Of a DNA stretch of 64,000 bases, positions 34,535-47,200 are shown piece after piece; the stretch's first letter is position 1, and each line of letters begins with the position of its first letter. Below the pieces are notes generated by a model that was not told the DNA's origin, did not search any database, and worked only from the letters and a program-made list of their open reading frames with translations. Source of the DNA: Fratercula arctica. Its lineage: Eukaryota > Chordata > Aves > Charadriiformes > Alcidae. The translations under genes and the position numbers were made by a program. The stretch lies in NCBI GenBank assembly GCA_947846985.1, contig CANTUZ010000001.1:187101455-187165454 (forward strand), written 5' to 3'.

Positions 34535-37500
34535 CAGAGGTTGTATCCTTTGCACCACAAACTACCAGAAAAGCAGAAGTGCATAGGAGTAAGGATGCTA
34601 ATAAATGTTTATGTTGCTCAGTCAGAGCATAAGCAGTATTTTGTCACTAGGTGCAATAGCATGAGATAATCAGCATCCGTAATCCTCTTCCTGGAAGCAC
34701 TCACATCTTGCAGGTGTTTTGTTGTCATTCTTTGCCACCCCTGCATATACTGAGTGGGGAGTAAGAGCTCAGTGTCATACACACTTATCAATGGCAACAT
34801 TTTGGAGGAGGGAGGGGAAAGGAAGGGGGTTATGAGCTGACCTGACGAGGGAAAATCATCATTCCATCATTTAATGCCAGGAATGAAAGGAACTGTCCTA
34901 AAGACCGGCTTACATCACAGTATTGAAGGGAAAAAAAAAAAAAAAAAGTAGAAAAAATTAAATTTTTTCTCCTTATTTGTCTTCTACTTGTTTAAATATG
35001 GTGTATAAGCTGGGTGCTGTGCATGGTAACAAGCTATAGCTAGTGCTTCACATTAATCATCTAAAGTATTGAGTCAGCTCTTTCTTAAAATTAGTAATGA
35101 ACTTATTTTAAGTTTGATACTAATGCATGATATATTTTCACACTTCTCAAGAGGGAAAAGTTGCCTCAGGTGCCAAGTTAACACCACAGGAAAATTAAAG
35201 CCAAGGCTAAGCACACTGTCACTATTGCCCTTGTATTGGGTTTACATGTTGCATACACCCCAAAATTAGTCTTTTTAAATATTTAACTGCTTAGGCTGTA
35301 TTAGTTTCAAAAGAAAAAAAAAGAGAGAAAGTGAAGCTGGAATAAAAAAGGAAGGAGCTCAAGGAGGAGCTCAAGCTTTCACAGACTATCTGGTTCAAAC
35401 AGCATCAGAAATTGCTCACATCTGTCAACACCAATGGCATTGCAAACAGTTACAGTAAAAAAAGTTACAATGAACACTGGAAATAGAAAATAAGGTCAAG
35501 GGTGATATTTTAGCTAAAATGCTTTCTTCACGTGTGGATACATTAAAACAAGGTTCATGCATTCTCTCGTGTAAATCCTTAGAAAGCCCGATAGGCAAAG
35601 CTCTGTTTCCCATATTTTCTATTTTTATTCATTATTGATCACGTGACTGTATTGTTAACCCTTTCTAATGGCTTATTTTAGACAATGGAACAAACCACCA
35701 GCATTTTTCAGGTTATGAGAAACACCCGTAAAAGGGGCAGGATATACAATGCTGACTTTGAGAATGGAGCTGGTGCGGGCCACGCAAAACTGAAAACAAG
35801 CAATATTGAAGGAGGTTTAGACTTTGATAATCAAAGTATCAAAAGACTATTTCTTTTCAAATCAAAAGTGTATTTCTTAGCTCTCTTGTCTGCTGACAAC
35901 TTTCCCTTCCTCTCCCCACCTTTCTATCCCTCTTCCAACCACATCTCACTTCATCCACAGCTGAAGAATGTGACCTTAGCCTCAGGTTACCCTAAATGAA
36001 GTAAACGAATGCAAGTACAATCACTACGGTTTATAGTAAATCTGTAATTAATCATTCTGTGCCACCCAGAATTATTGTCATTTTTATCTCCTTTTTATCC
36101 TTTTATAATCCCCGTTCTTCACATAGTTTTTCCTTTGTTTCCAGCAACTGCTCTGACTACCTTTGGGGATATTCCAAGTTCAGAGTGAGTTTTACATTCC
36201 AACTTCAGATCTCACACACTGGAGATACAGGATTTCTGTAGCTCTCAGTACAGTTTGCCTGGGAGACTGGTAAATTCGTACTATGCAGACAAAGAAACCA
36301 GATTCACTCTTCTAAAACAGTATTTCATGCATAGAAAGATATTTTTCTCATAAGAAAGTCAGAATGATCTAGTGGAAGTTAAAATTAATGTTGAAAGTAG
36401 TGATCTGACGTTTAACAGAATATAAGGAAACACAACACAAATCTTGACTGTTGTTCCCAAAATATGCAAGGGACTCGCAATCTCTATCAGCTGCTACATA
36501 AAATTGTCATTTAGAAGGGAAAGGTAAGTGCAAAAATGCCACGAAGATATGGGACATACAAGAGAACACTGAACCTGGTCATCATTTTAAAACAGCAGCA
36601 TTTGAGGGAGATGTCGAAAAACCCAGGATGCAGAAAAGGAAAGGAATGAAAAAATGGATAAAAGGGGGTTTGGTCAGAGGAACTGGCTAAATTCTAGAAC
36701 AGGTGGAATAAAGAAAAATATTTTAGTTTTATGGGGTTAACAGAGGATATTGCTGGTTATTTTATCTCATTTTATTGCAGGTTACTTCATTGGAGGGGGG
36801 ATATTTTCTTTTTGATAACAACTCATCCAAGTTGTAAGGACTTTTGACTTCGTAAAAGCCTTTGACTTTTACTTTTTGTGACGTAAGGACCAGTTCTTAT
36901 TTACACCCATGCCTAATCAGCCCCTACAGGAAAATTTAAGGATAAAATGCCGTCAGCCCCTAGAACTCAGTCAGGTGGACAAGGGGATACAGTTCATTAA
37001 CTCGGCTGCAGTACGAGGCTGGTGTATGCGCCTGTCTCTTCACATCTACTTTCCAGTTACTCCAACTCTTGTACTGAACTCACATGAAAGAATTATAAAG
37101 ACAGGTGCTATACATTAGGCATCACCATAAGAAATGTTTTCAGACACACCAACATCTGAATAATGATGGTGGGAGGCTGCGGTGTTGTGTAAACTGAAGT
37201 CACAAGTCTGTTTCTGCAAGACAACTAAGCTGAAATGTTGTGATGATGGAGACTTATTAATTCATCAAAATTCATCAGTGTTCTTACAGGAAATGTAAGG
37301 CCCCTGTGTGAAATAATTTTCAAAACTTGTGGTTGAAGTCCTTGCTCTAGTTAAAACCAAAGCCTAATGAGTTTCAAAGGGGCTCAATTCCTCTGCAGCT
37401 GCTTTCAGACCTGCACCCAGGCAGCACTGAGTACCCCCAGCTCCCCGAAACAGGGGCCACCTTTGTGCTAATCCTCAATGACCATGTTACAGTCTGTCGA

Positions 37501-37640
37501 GTTGATCTCTGGTATCGTGAGTATTATGGTGAGCAAGATTTAGCTCTGCAAGATGGAGAAAAGGATCCCTAATCAGGTACACTAGTTTCTTCTGAAACAT
37601 TTCTAAAAATTCAGGAAGGAAGAAAACACTGTCATGCACA
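34535..37640. other. No gene seen
   Basis: Unique AT-rich sequence with an A17 run at 34931-34947. Frames of up to 104 codons (35685-35999) show no recognisable domain and lack splice context that I can defend. Confidence 0.5.
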
Positions 37641-37646
37641 GACTTT

Positions 37647-38249
<603 letters not shown>

Positions 38250-41200
38250 TAATGCATGCTGCATATATAGGGGTTGAAGAGACGAGAGCACAGATTTAAT
38301 TCCTATAATGTTTCTATAATCAATGCTTTGTATCTGAACAAAAGTGTAAAGAAGGGCATAAATGCACTAAGCTGCATTTCAAAAATGACATCATAATTGC
38401 TGGGACTGCCTATCTTACCTTGGCCTCGAGCATTTACCAGGATTCAAATTTATTTCAAACTGTTCTCCCAAGTCTGCCTAATTTTTTTTTTGTCCAAATA
38501 GCAGCAACTCACAGTTAGTGAACAAAGCTTCAAGATTTTTTTTTTACTTACAGCTAAATTTAACTTTACCCATCCAATAAAAAAGAAATAAGGGAGCCTT
38601 TATTATCTCCCTGGATTTCTGGGTATGATACCACATCATAGAGAAGTGGTTATTAGAGACAATGGCCTACCAAGGTGAAGTTTGTAATAAAGCCTATTAT
38701 GTGGTTTCACCATTGACACTAATGGAATGTAACAGTGATTTAGAATGATTTAATGGTTCCCAGGTTGTGCTCTAATAGTGCTCTTTATATTATGATGTAT
38801 ATCACAAAACCTAATGTGGCTGTTGTGATATATTGACAGTATTCATGCTGTTTCATTTTTTTAGGGGAATTTTAAAAACTGTCAAAGAAGAAAATTAATA
38901 GGCTGCAACTGCTTTATTTTCAAGGGGTCTGTTTTTCAAATGTATGTGCATAAATTTCTATTTGGTGCCATGCTTAAGCTAATAAATTCATTTGCATTTT
39001 TATTCCAAAGTCATAAAAGTGGAATGCGTGCACGCATGCATTTGTGTGTGTGTGCCTGTGTTTGAAGCCCTGCTTTGAAAAGATTGCACTGTCATCTCAA
39101 AATCTGTTTACAAAATGGTACTAATGGTTTCAAATGCTCCTAAAAGGGGAGCGCCAAAGACAAGTTTTCTTCTTCTCATAGGCTGCAAAATGACACTAAT
39201 TTAATAAGAGGGAGACAGCAGGAGGTATGACTACAGATTCACTTAAAAAACATCCAGACCCTTAGGGGGCCAGGTGGCTTTTAGACTTGCACTTAAATTC
39301 TGGAATTTAAATAAAAACACAATAATCCTGGAACAGACATGAAGGAAGATGTATTAGAGCGGAGATACCTGCATTTTGAAATGGTTTGTGGGCGTCTCAG
39401 CAATGCCTGACCTATTAGCTCTAGGGCATTTCTGGTTTCAAGTAGGTTAAGGAACAGCAGGAATTTTCTTGCATTTTTCTAAAAGTTTTTCCCCCTCGTC
39501 TTGTAATTTAAAAGCATATCTCATGAAATATCATCACTCTGAAGATCATCATTCTGAGCACCTCCCAGGCACTCCATGCCCCTTGAGTGACAGGGAAATG
39601 GTCAATGGATTGAGATCGTGATGGTGAGTTGCCAGTGAAAATACCCACGGAACACAGCTCTCTCCAAAAAAAGGAGTTTCATACCTGGCTACATTTACCC
39701 TGTGAATGTTAGAGCAAAGGTCCTCGGCATTTTTTCTGATAAGTGTTTCCTTCCCCATTTACACAACTTCACCCTTTTTAAAATGAGTTTCCCACGCTTT
39801 CATGTTGAAACCAGGCACAGCTCTTTTGGAGGGCAAAAGAAGGGACAAACCATGAAAACTTGATTACTGCTGCTCGGATTGCCTCATCAAACACTGCAAA
39901 GGGAGCGAATCGTCTCAATCCCTACTCCGGCTGAGAAGCTGTGGAAGATGTCACCCATCTCTGCTCCCCCAGTAGTAACGAAGAAATACAAAATGTAACT
40001 CCTGGTGAGGATGGGAGAAGGATGAGAGAACCAGCCCTTAGGGGTGCGGTAGAGGGGAAGAGGACAGCAAGAAATAGACAACTGCCTGGCAGTGAGTGGG
40101 TCATGTCACAAGAGACTGTCTGCACTTGTATCAGGGGAGGCTTAGGTCTCTTCTGTTTCTTCTGCCCCCAAATAATCTGTGCCTTGTGTTGCGTGCTGCA
40201 GCTGCCACTGACACAGCAGGAGGAAGCTGAACCTGGAAAGGACAGCAGCCCTAACTCCCAGATGGGTAACTGTGACCATACACTCCTTTCCCTCCTTGGG
40301 GTTTAGCATTGGTTCAAGCATCTTCCACACCAGCTGGGAGGTCCTTCTGTGGCATCTCTTGCATTGATGAGGTGGGCACAAATCCGTGGGGGTTCATGCT
40401 GCACCCTCCTCCTGGAGGTGTAAAGGAGACTAGTTCATTCAAATCACCCAGCTGAATTTACCCCAGATGAGTTCTTCCTTGGGTGCCCACGCTGATGTAA
40501 GTACTGTCACTTATGGGGTAGAGAGACACCGCAACCTGGGAGGAACAGTGATGTGAGCCAGTGCTCAGAGAGAACTTGGGTAGTGGTGAGCACAGTTTTT
40601 GGTCTATTACCACCCAAGCAAAGAGGGAACTTGTTCCTGTGGGTGCTGTAAAGAACCCACTTTGCCAAACTGTAGGCTATAGCCATTTACATGGCACTGA
40701 CACTCACTAATTGCTCTGTTACAGGGCAATAACATGACACTTCCATCATATCCTGCTTCAGGTTAGTTTACTTGTAGATTTTCTTTCTTTTTCTTTTTTT
40801 TTTTTTTTTCCCCCCTGTGAAAATACCAGGTTGTGATAAAACTGCCTGTGAAGAGATCTGCTGGAACACAGCCAGCCATCTCCTGATGGGATCACAGTTT
40901 GTGTTGCGTGTGCTTCCACCCTCACGGCCATGGAATTCAGTGAGCACAAAAGGACAATTTTCCTCTTTCTCCGATTCACCCCCTAAAACTGTCCACAAAA
41001 CCATAATTTTTCAAGTGTAAAGAGTATGTACAGGCTGGAAAACGGTTTTATAAATAGAACCTTACATTGAATAATGACTTTGGGGCACTGAACTGAGAGA
41101 GGACAGGCAGAATTTTGGAGAAAGTCATTTGTTTTTGACACTGAAGTTATTTCAAAGTTATAAGCAAGATATTTCTCAGGAGATGTTCTCTCTTTCTTTC

Positions 41201-41840
41201 CTCTTTGTACAGTATTATCCCTGTGGAGAGCTTTGTGGAATCATACAGAACAAAATTAGGCAAAGTGCCTGTTATATAACCTCACAGTTCTCTAAAAATA
41301 ACGGGAGCATCACTATCACCTGAGCTTCTCCCTTCCCAAAGTTTATGTACAGCACACGGAAAGCAGGGTCGGGAAATAGTGGAGATCATATAATGAAATA
41401 TAAAGATCCTTTTTACAGCAATGCATTGGAATTTGCATAATTATTATCCCATTTTGACTTTTTAACTTTAGAGAATCTATGTGGGTCAGTTTTCCCTGTT
41501 TTAATTAGCAAAATCAAAATAACAAAAAATGGCAATTTCCTTCTTTCAAGCTCAAGTGGACTACTCAGCCTGTAGCAATAATTATATTTTTCAAATGTGA
41601 GGTGCCTAATTTAAAATACAAGATTCCCAGTAGTTGCAGAAGTTTTAAGGACAAGAAGGGACAGAAGCAAGTGAGCCTTTTGTTCGTATTGCTTTCTAGC
41701 CAAAAGTCCTCTCAGTATCTAAACTTGGTAGGAATTGTGTCACTCATGTAAATAAATTTCTGTGCCAATATTATTTATTGTAAAATATTTTACCCACTGG
41801 GGTAAATGAAGAGCAAGGCTTTACTAATCAGATTACTAGC
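38250..41840. other. Gene-free; first kilobase enhancer-like
   Basis: The part 38640-39120 has a dense set of TAAT/ATTA and TGACAG-type words (ATTGACA near 38714, TTTAATGG, TATTGACAG, AAATTAATAGG, AATAAATTCATTTGC). It ends at a Z-DNA-prone palindrome. A 121-codon frame at 39941-40306 and an overlapping minus frame show no known domain. A T run lies at 40794-40809. Confidence 0.4.
39024..39060. other. 14-bp palindrome and alternating purine-pyrimidine tract
   Basis: ATGCGTGCACGCAT at 39024-39037 is its own reverse complement and is followed by GCAT and then TGTGTGTGTGTG. The stretch is almost perfectly alternating, a strong Z-DNA-type sequence with several CpG/GpC steps. Confidence 0.65.
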
Positions 41841-41849
41841 ACGCTTATT

Positions 41850-42650
41850 CTAATTTATACCTTCCACGGTTAGCCTTTAAGCCACAGTTGACCTCTTATT
41901 TTTTATATTAACTGGAAACAATTCATCAAGTGAGTTACCCCTCTGCTTTCAAATCCACTTGTATTACTAAAAGGTTGAGTAAAGACCTCTGGGGAGCAAG
42001 GGCAATTTTTGACATGGATCTCAACAGATTAAACTATGCAGGGACAATATAGAATACATTGGAGCAATAACATTATCACATCATAGCCTGATTGAGAGGC
42101 ATTTCCTTGCATTTTTGTCCTTTTACCATAAGCCAATAGTAGCCACAGGCATTTGACTGGAGAGCCCGGAGGATTGACAGGCCTGGCAGTCATTACACGC
42201 TGGATTGAATACTAGATTACTCCAAAGTGGCTCAGGGTCAAGGATCAGTGTGTTCCCTTTTGGCACTAAATGACTTTAATATCCTTACTGTATTAGTCAA
42301 TTACTTTAAAGCTGCTGCTCTCTGAGCTCTCTCTGCCCCCCTGCAGTTTACTATGGACATTTGAATTGCTCCCATACTTAACCCACACATCTGCTTTTAG
42401 CTGTCAAAAGAATAGTGCTACCACTGGAGCTATTGACAATGCAAAATGAACAGAGATACTTGCTGTCAGTGTCAAGTGGCACTTTCTTTCCATTGTTTGT
42501 TTTAAACAACTCCTAAATAACTCCACAGTGAAACTGTTCCCAATTCTGGAAGAGTCCGATGGCGGTTTGCAGCCTATATTTAATCTAATCTCAACCTGAC
42601 CAAAACAAGCAGGAATAAGTTATCATGTCCTCACAGTTAATTGTTTTTTA
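41850..42650. promoter_or_regulatory. Candidate conserved non-coding block
   Basis: About 800 bp of balanced, non-repetitive sequence with no transposon debris and no long frame. Visible words include TAATATCC, GTCAATTAC near 42297, GCTGTCAAAAG, TATTGACAATG near 42433, TTGTTTAAAC-like forkhead/SOX words (CATTGTTTGTTTTAAAC near 42493) and CACAGTTAATTG near 42634. This texture is typical of vertebrate developmental enhancers. I cannot test conservation, so the call is tentative. Confidence 0.35.
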
Positions 42651-43979
42651 GGGCAAAAAAAATGTTGTCCAAAGAGCTGAAGTACTGTGGTAAGACAGAA
42701 AAAGAAAGGTTGCTTTAAACTCTTGCTTAAATTTCACAACAGTCACTGTGACTATGGCAAATTACACTGCACTTCGGAATTTATTGGTGCAACACGGTGC
42801 AGAATTTTATATCATGGCCACTGCACATTAAAAGGTCTGGCTTGGCTTGGTGTTAAACCAACACGTCTAGATTAAATATGAGCAGAACTGATCTGAATTT
42901 TAAAACTGCTTGAAAGTCATGCCGTTAGTGTTTTAGTAAAAGTGATATCACTGCACATGAAAGCACATCTGCGCCGTGGGGCCCGACTTGTGTGTGGTGA
43001 TGTCATTGGGCTAAAAAAGCAGCTCAGGACTTCACAGCTGGATACATGCAGAAACAATTTTCTCTTACGAATATGCCTATTTTCATCTGCGTGAGGACAA
43101 ATGGGCATTGCGTTTTACTGGAAGAGCTGTCAACTGTGTGGTTTGGTGAGCCCGTGTGTATATCACTTGCATCTAGGCAGTCACACCTTTTTCCTCTTTT
43201 CTTATTAACTTGTAATGTGGGTGTAAGGTTGTTTTGTTACTCTTCTAAAAAATACAGCCAGTGTTTTGCAAGGAATAGCACCATGCATGTTGCAGCACGC
43301 ATCGAATTGATCTACTTCGTGGACAATCCAAAAAGGATCTGTCATGCCAATGTGTTACCTTTCTCATCCTTCAGAGAACTGCTGAATATCCTAATGAGAA
43401 AGGGCTTCAGACTCTTCATTTACTGCAAGGAAAAAAGCAAATTTTGACAAATGTTGACATACACGGTAGATGTAACACAGGTCATCGCTATTGGGAATTG
43501 TAAAAGATCTGATACCCAGGATGCCCAATACATGTAGCAGGGAGGTGTCCACTCAAAGCTGTTTGCTGATGACAGGGCCAAAGGGAAAATGAATCCACTG
43601 TGCACCGTAAGCTTCTGGAAGGTTTAGTATCAGAGTATCAGGGACAACCTAGCTCCCGGCTTCAGCAGTCTTTGCATTTCACTCGAAATTAAAATGTGTC
43701 AGGAAATAGATGAAACAACATTTTAAATAAAATGCTCAGTCTCTAAATGCCTGACCATGTCATTCAGGATCTTTGAGGATAATAAATACATTTTAGGTGA
43801 CAGAGCACTAATGAAAATGCAATAATATCATCAGCGCTAAAACGTATGCACACTTGTATGTCTTTCAATGCACAAAAACATTTTATAAGATGCATTCTGA
43901 GTTTTGCCATTTCAAGTAGATATTACATGTGTTCCTACTCCAGGAAGGCAGATAGACGTGTGGACAGTAATATATATTT
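42651..43979. other. No gene seen
   Basis: A 133-codon frame at 43046-43447 shows no known domain, signal or splice context. It is within what chance can produce in a window of this size. Otherwise unique sequence. Confidence 0.45.
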
Positions 43980-44210
43980 CGTTTGCAGCGTGCCTCAGCT
44001 CAGCGGCTAAGCATAATGAATGGTGCCTTGGGGAATGCTCTGAATAATTGCGCTAATTTAAAATTTAGTCAGCAAAGGACCTTAAAAAACTTGATACCTC
44101 TTGGTAATGATGCATCATTAGCACTTTTCATTCATTTATATTTTGTTGTGTTTAGGGATTTGGGTATTCAGGAGAAGAAAGGTAGCCTGACAAGAGAGTG
44201 ATTGAATCAG
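43980..44210. promoter_or_regulatory. Candidate regulatory block with TAAT-flanked palindrome
   Basis: Contains CATAATGAATGG, ATAATTGCGCTAATTTAAAA and the perfect 16-bp palindrome TAATGATGCATCATTA at 44105-44120. The words are those bound by homeodomain and POU/homeodomain factors. No frame here resembles a known protein (a 72-codon frame is open). Function is inferred from motif content. Confidence 0.4.
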
Positions 44211-47200
44211 CCCCCTTGATACCTGGGAGTGACAGAAGGTGAAGTACTGTAGCTGCAGTTGACAACTACTTTAATATGAGCCACTTATAAATATTTACAA
44301 TTCATAAGTCAATGATGAGCTTGTGTATAGCACATAAATAATACCATAAGTATTTGGCATATTTATTTGGAGCCTGATCATTAGTTTGGAGATAGCTTAG
44401 TGTTAAAGAGTTATGGAAACATTTTCAATTAAAAGAGCTTCATTTGGAGACTGCAGTGCAGAGCTTTGAAGAAAATAATATACATGAAACAGGTGAGTTC
44501 ACACTTCTAGAAAACTGCCATTCTGAAGAACCATTCTCACCTCAATCATGGGAGTAAAACATCCAACTTCAGTGCAATAACATACGTGAGTAAGATTAAT
44601 AGGAACTGGCTCTCGATGATTTATTTGGCACAGATACCACAGCACTTAACATATGGCCTTTTTGCAGTACAATGATAAGTAAATCGAAATCCAGCCGTAA
44701 AAGAGTGAGTCGTATTTACTGCACAAGACATAATTTTGTTGGGGGTATAATTCCTCTTGTTAAGAAACTCTACTAATAAGTTGATTTTGTAGGCTAAATG
44801 AGACACCTCAGGTGCATGATTTTGATCTGACTGCAATAAAAGATCAAGCTCTCAGCAGGCTGACGGGTTGAAAATGAAGCACCTATTGACTGACAGATTT
44901 CAATATTTTTTGTGTTCAAGACAGACAATTATATGCAAACATGTTTTTGCTTCTCATATTAAATGTTGTATGTTGTTCATAAGGAATGGGGGGGAAGGGG
45001 GGAATCCAACAGCAGCACACTCCATAAAACAAAATCAAATAAAATGAAAAATTTTACAGAGAATGCATCCCTTTTTTTAAAAAAAAAGTTAAGAAGTCTG
45101 TACTTTCCTGAACTACTTTAGACAAAGTAATTATCTGTAGCTTCTATCTCTTAAATACGACTGTAAGGTGCAGTGATGAGTGCTAAATACATTAATCAGG
45201 AGTGAAAACTAAATCGGAATGTTCTGGAGCACATGCACGGATACATAAAAAGATAAACGAATCCTCTGTACAGGTAAAACATAAAATAACTGGTTATGTT
45301 TGTGCGTCTAATTTTCATGTTTTCTGGATTTTGTCATCACTACTTTTTTAATGTAACAATGAGGTTTTAAATGACCACTGGGGATGGATACTCCTTTCTT
45401 TCCACCCTGGTGGGTAATGAGAGAGACAACACCTCCAGCCATTATCCCTTCGAGTGCTGAGTGGGAGTGCAGTTAACTTTGATAGCATAGAAGTAAGTAC
45501 ATTTTTTATTGCATAGAAAAAAAAAAAAATGTCGAGAATAACCTATTCAGTTTAACATTTTCACAGAGTAATTACACATAAAATTAGCTAACCATCAAAC
45601 TTTTTAGCTACTTTTCCCCATCATATTAACTGAATACATACACATTTCATCTTTAAGCACAGAAAAATTATTTTAACCTGGCAATATCCACAGAAACAAT
45701 CCAGGGTTTTTTTTCCCAATTTTTACTTGTTGATAATTTTAGGTTTGCCTCTCAAACCATAATTAATTTTTCAGATATGAGTGTAGAAAATCAATCTGCA
45801 ATGTCTCTCTCGTGTTTGTACAATGCAATCATTCATTAACGCAGTTTCAAATATCCAAAAAGTGTCCGTTTTCTGTTTAATTTGTATGCTTTTTTGTAAT
45901 AGGGTTGTCAGAGTCTTCTTGTCACGGCTCATCCTCAGGTATGTAAACAACATACGAACTTACTTTGAATGACAGACAATCTCATAATTTTCTCTCATAA
46001 AATGACATATACAAATCAGGAGCTAAAGCACGGAAAGTAACATATTTTGGTCTTGTGACTAATGGTAACCTGGTGCTATTGAATTACTGAACTGTGTCTG
46101 AGAACTAATGAGAAAAATTTCCCGGGGGAATCTTTATCCAATGCTCTTGGAGAGCACCTTGGGGACTCATTCCGTGTCTGTCACCTTTCCCGTCTCATTG
46201 ACACTCAGCTTCTTTACCACCATTACACTGTGCAACCATTTCACTTTACACCTCACGATTAGAATATTAAAAGGAGAGAATACTACACTACTTGCACCAG
46301 ATAGCAGAGTTGTTTTTGACACTTAAAATAGAAATTGTCACTGAAATATCACAAGGACATGACTGTCTCCAGCTCCAGAGCTCCAGTAGAACGTTCTAAA
46401 GCTCAGAGCCATATTATTTTGCAGCTAATGATACCTTTTATGATATTTCTTAAACGGCGTGTTTCTTAATTTCTTAATTAATGATGAAACACTTAAGGAT
46501 ACATCACGTCATGTAGACCACACAAATGGTTTCTCTTAGGTAAAATTTGTCCCTGTCATTGCAGTGAGGACTGAGTCACTGGTATTGATTATATAATGAT
46601 GAGTTTTTAAATGAAGGAATAGAAATATCATTAGCAAAAATGTAGCATTTCGCATGTGATAAATATTTGGTGAAGGCTTGTGAAATCTGAAAACACAACG
46701 AAAAATCTTCAGTGCATGTAAATGGCTGTAGCTTCATTGACTTAAGAAGAACGCTGCTGATTTCCCTCAGTGAGGGTTTGTCTCATATATCTTACATCTA
46801 TATTTAGAAGAGCTTTGGTACATCCCATTAGGACCAAAACCCGCCTTCTTCTGAAAAGCTTCCTCACTGAAGTGCACAGAACTACTCTCATGAGTAAGAG
46901 CAGGGAGGATTTGGCCTCAGGGAATAAAGCTCAACTTTAAAAAAAAAAAAAAAAAGTTTGAAAAAATCCAACTACATTTTTTAAACTTAAAAAGTGCTCT
47001 AATTTCACCTGGTTGGCGATTTCAGAGAGAAGCTAATTAAAGCCAATGGAGAATTTTAAAAATGAAGGAAAAAAAAACCCAAACAAATTAGGGCAGCAGG
47101 GGAAAAATAAGTTTTCTAATTATATATAATGAGGATATCTTCTGCACAGTGCAGCAAATGTTCACCTTTTCTATAATATCGAGAGTACGATGATTTCTGC

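Noticed and set aside
43046..43447. A 133-codon coding frame
   Set aside because: No domain, signal peptide or splice context; length is within reach of chance in 64 kb.
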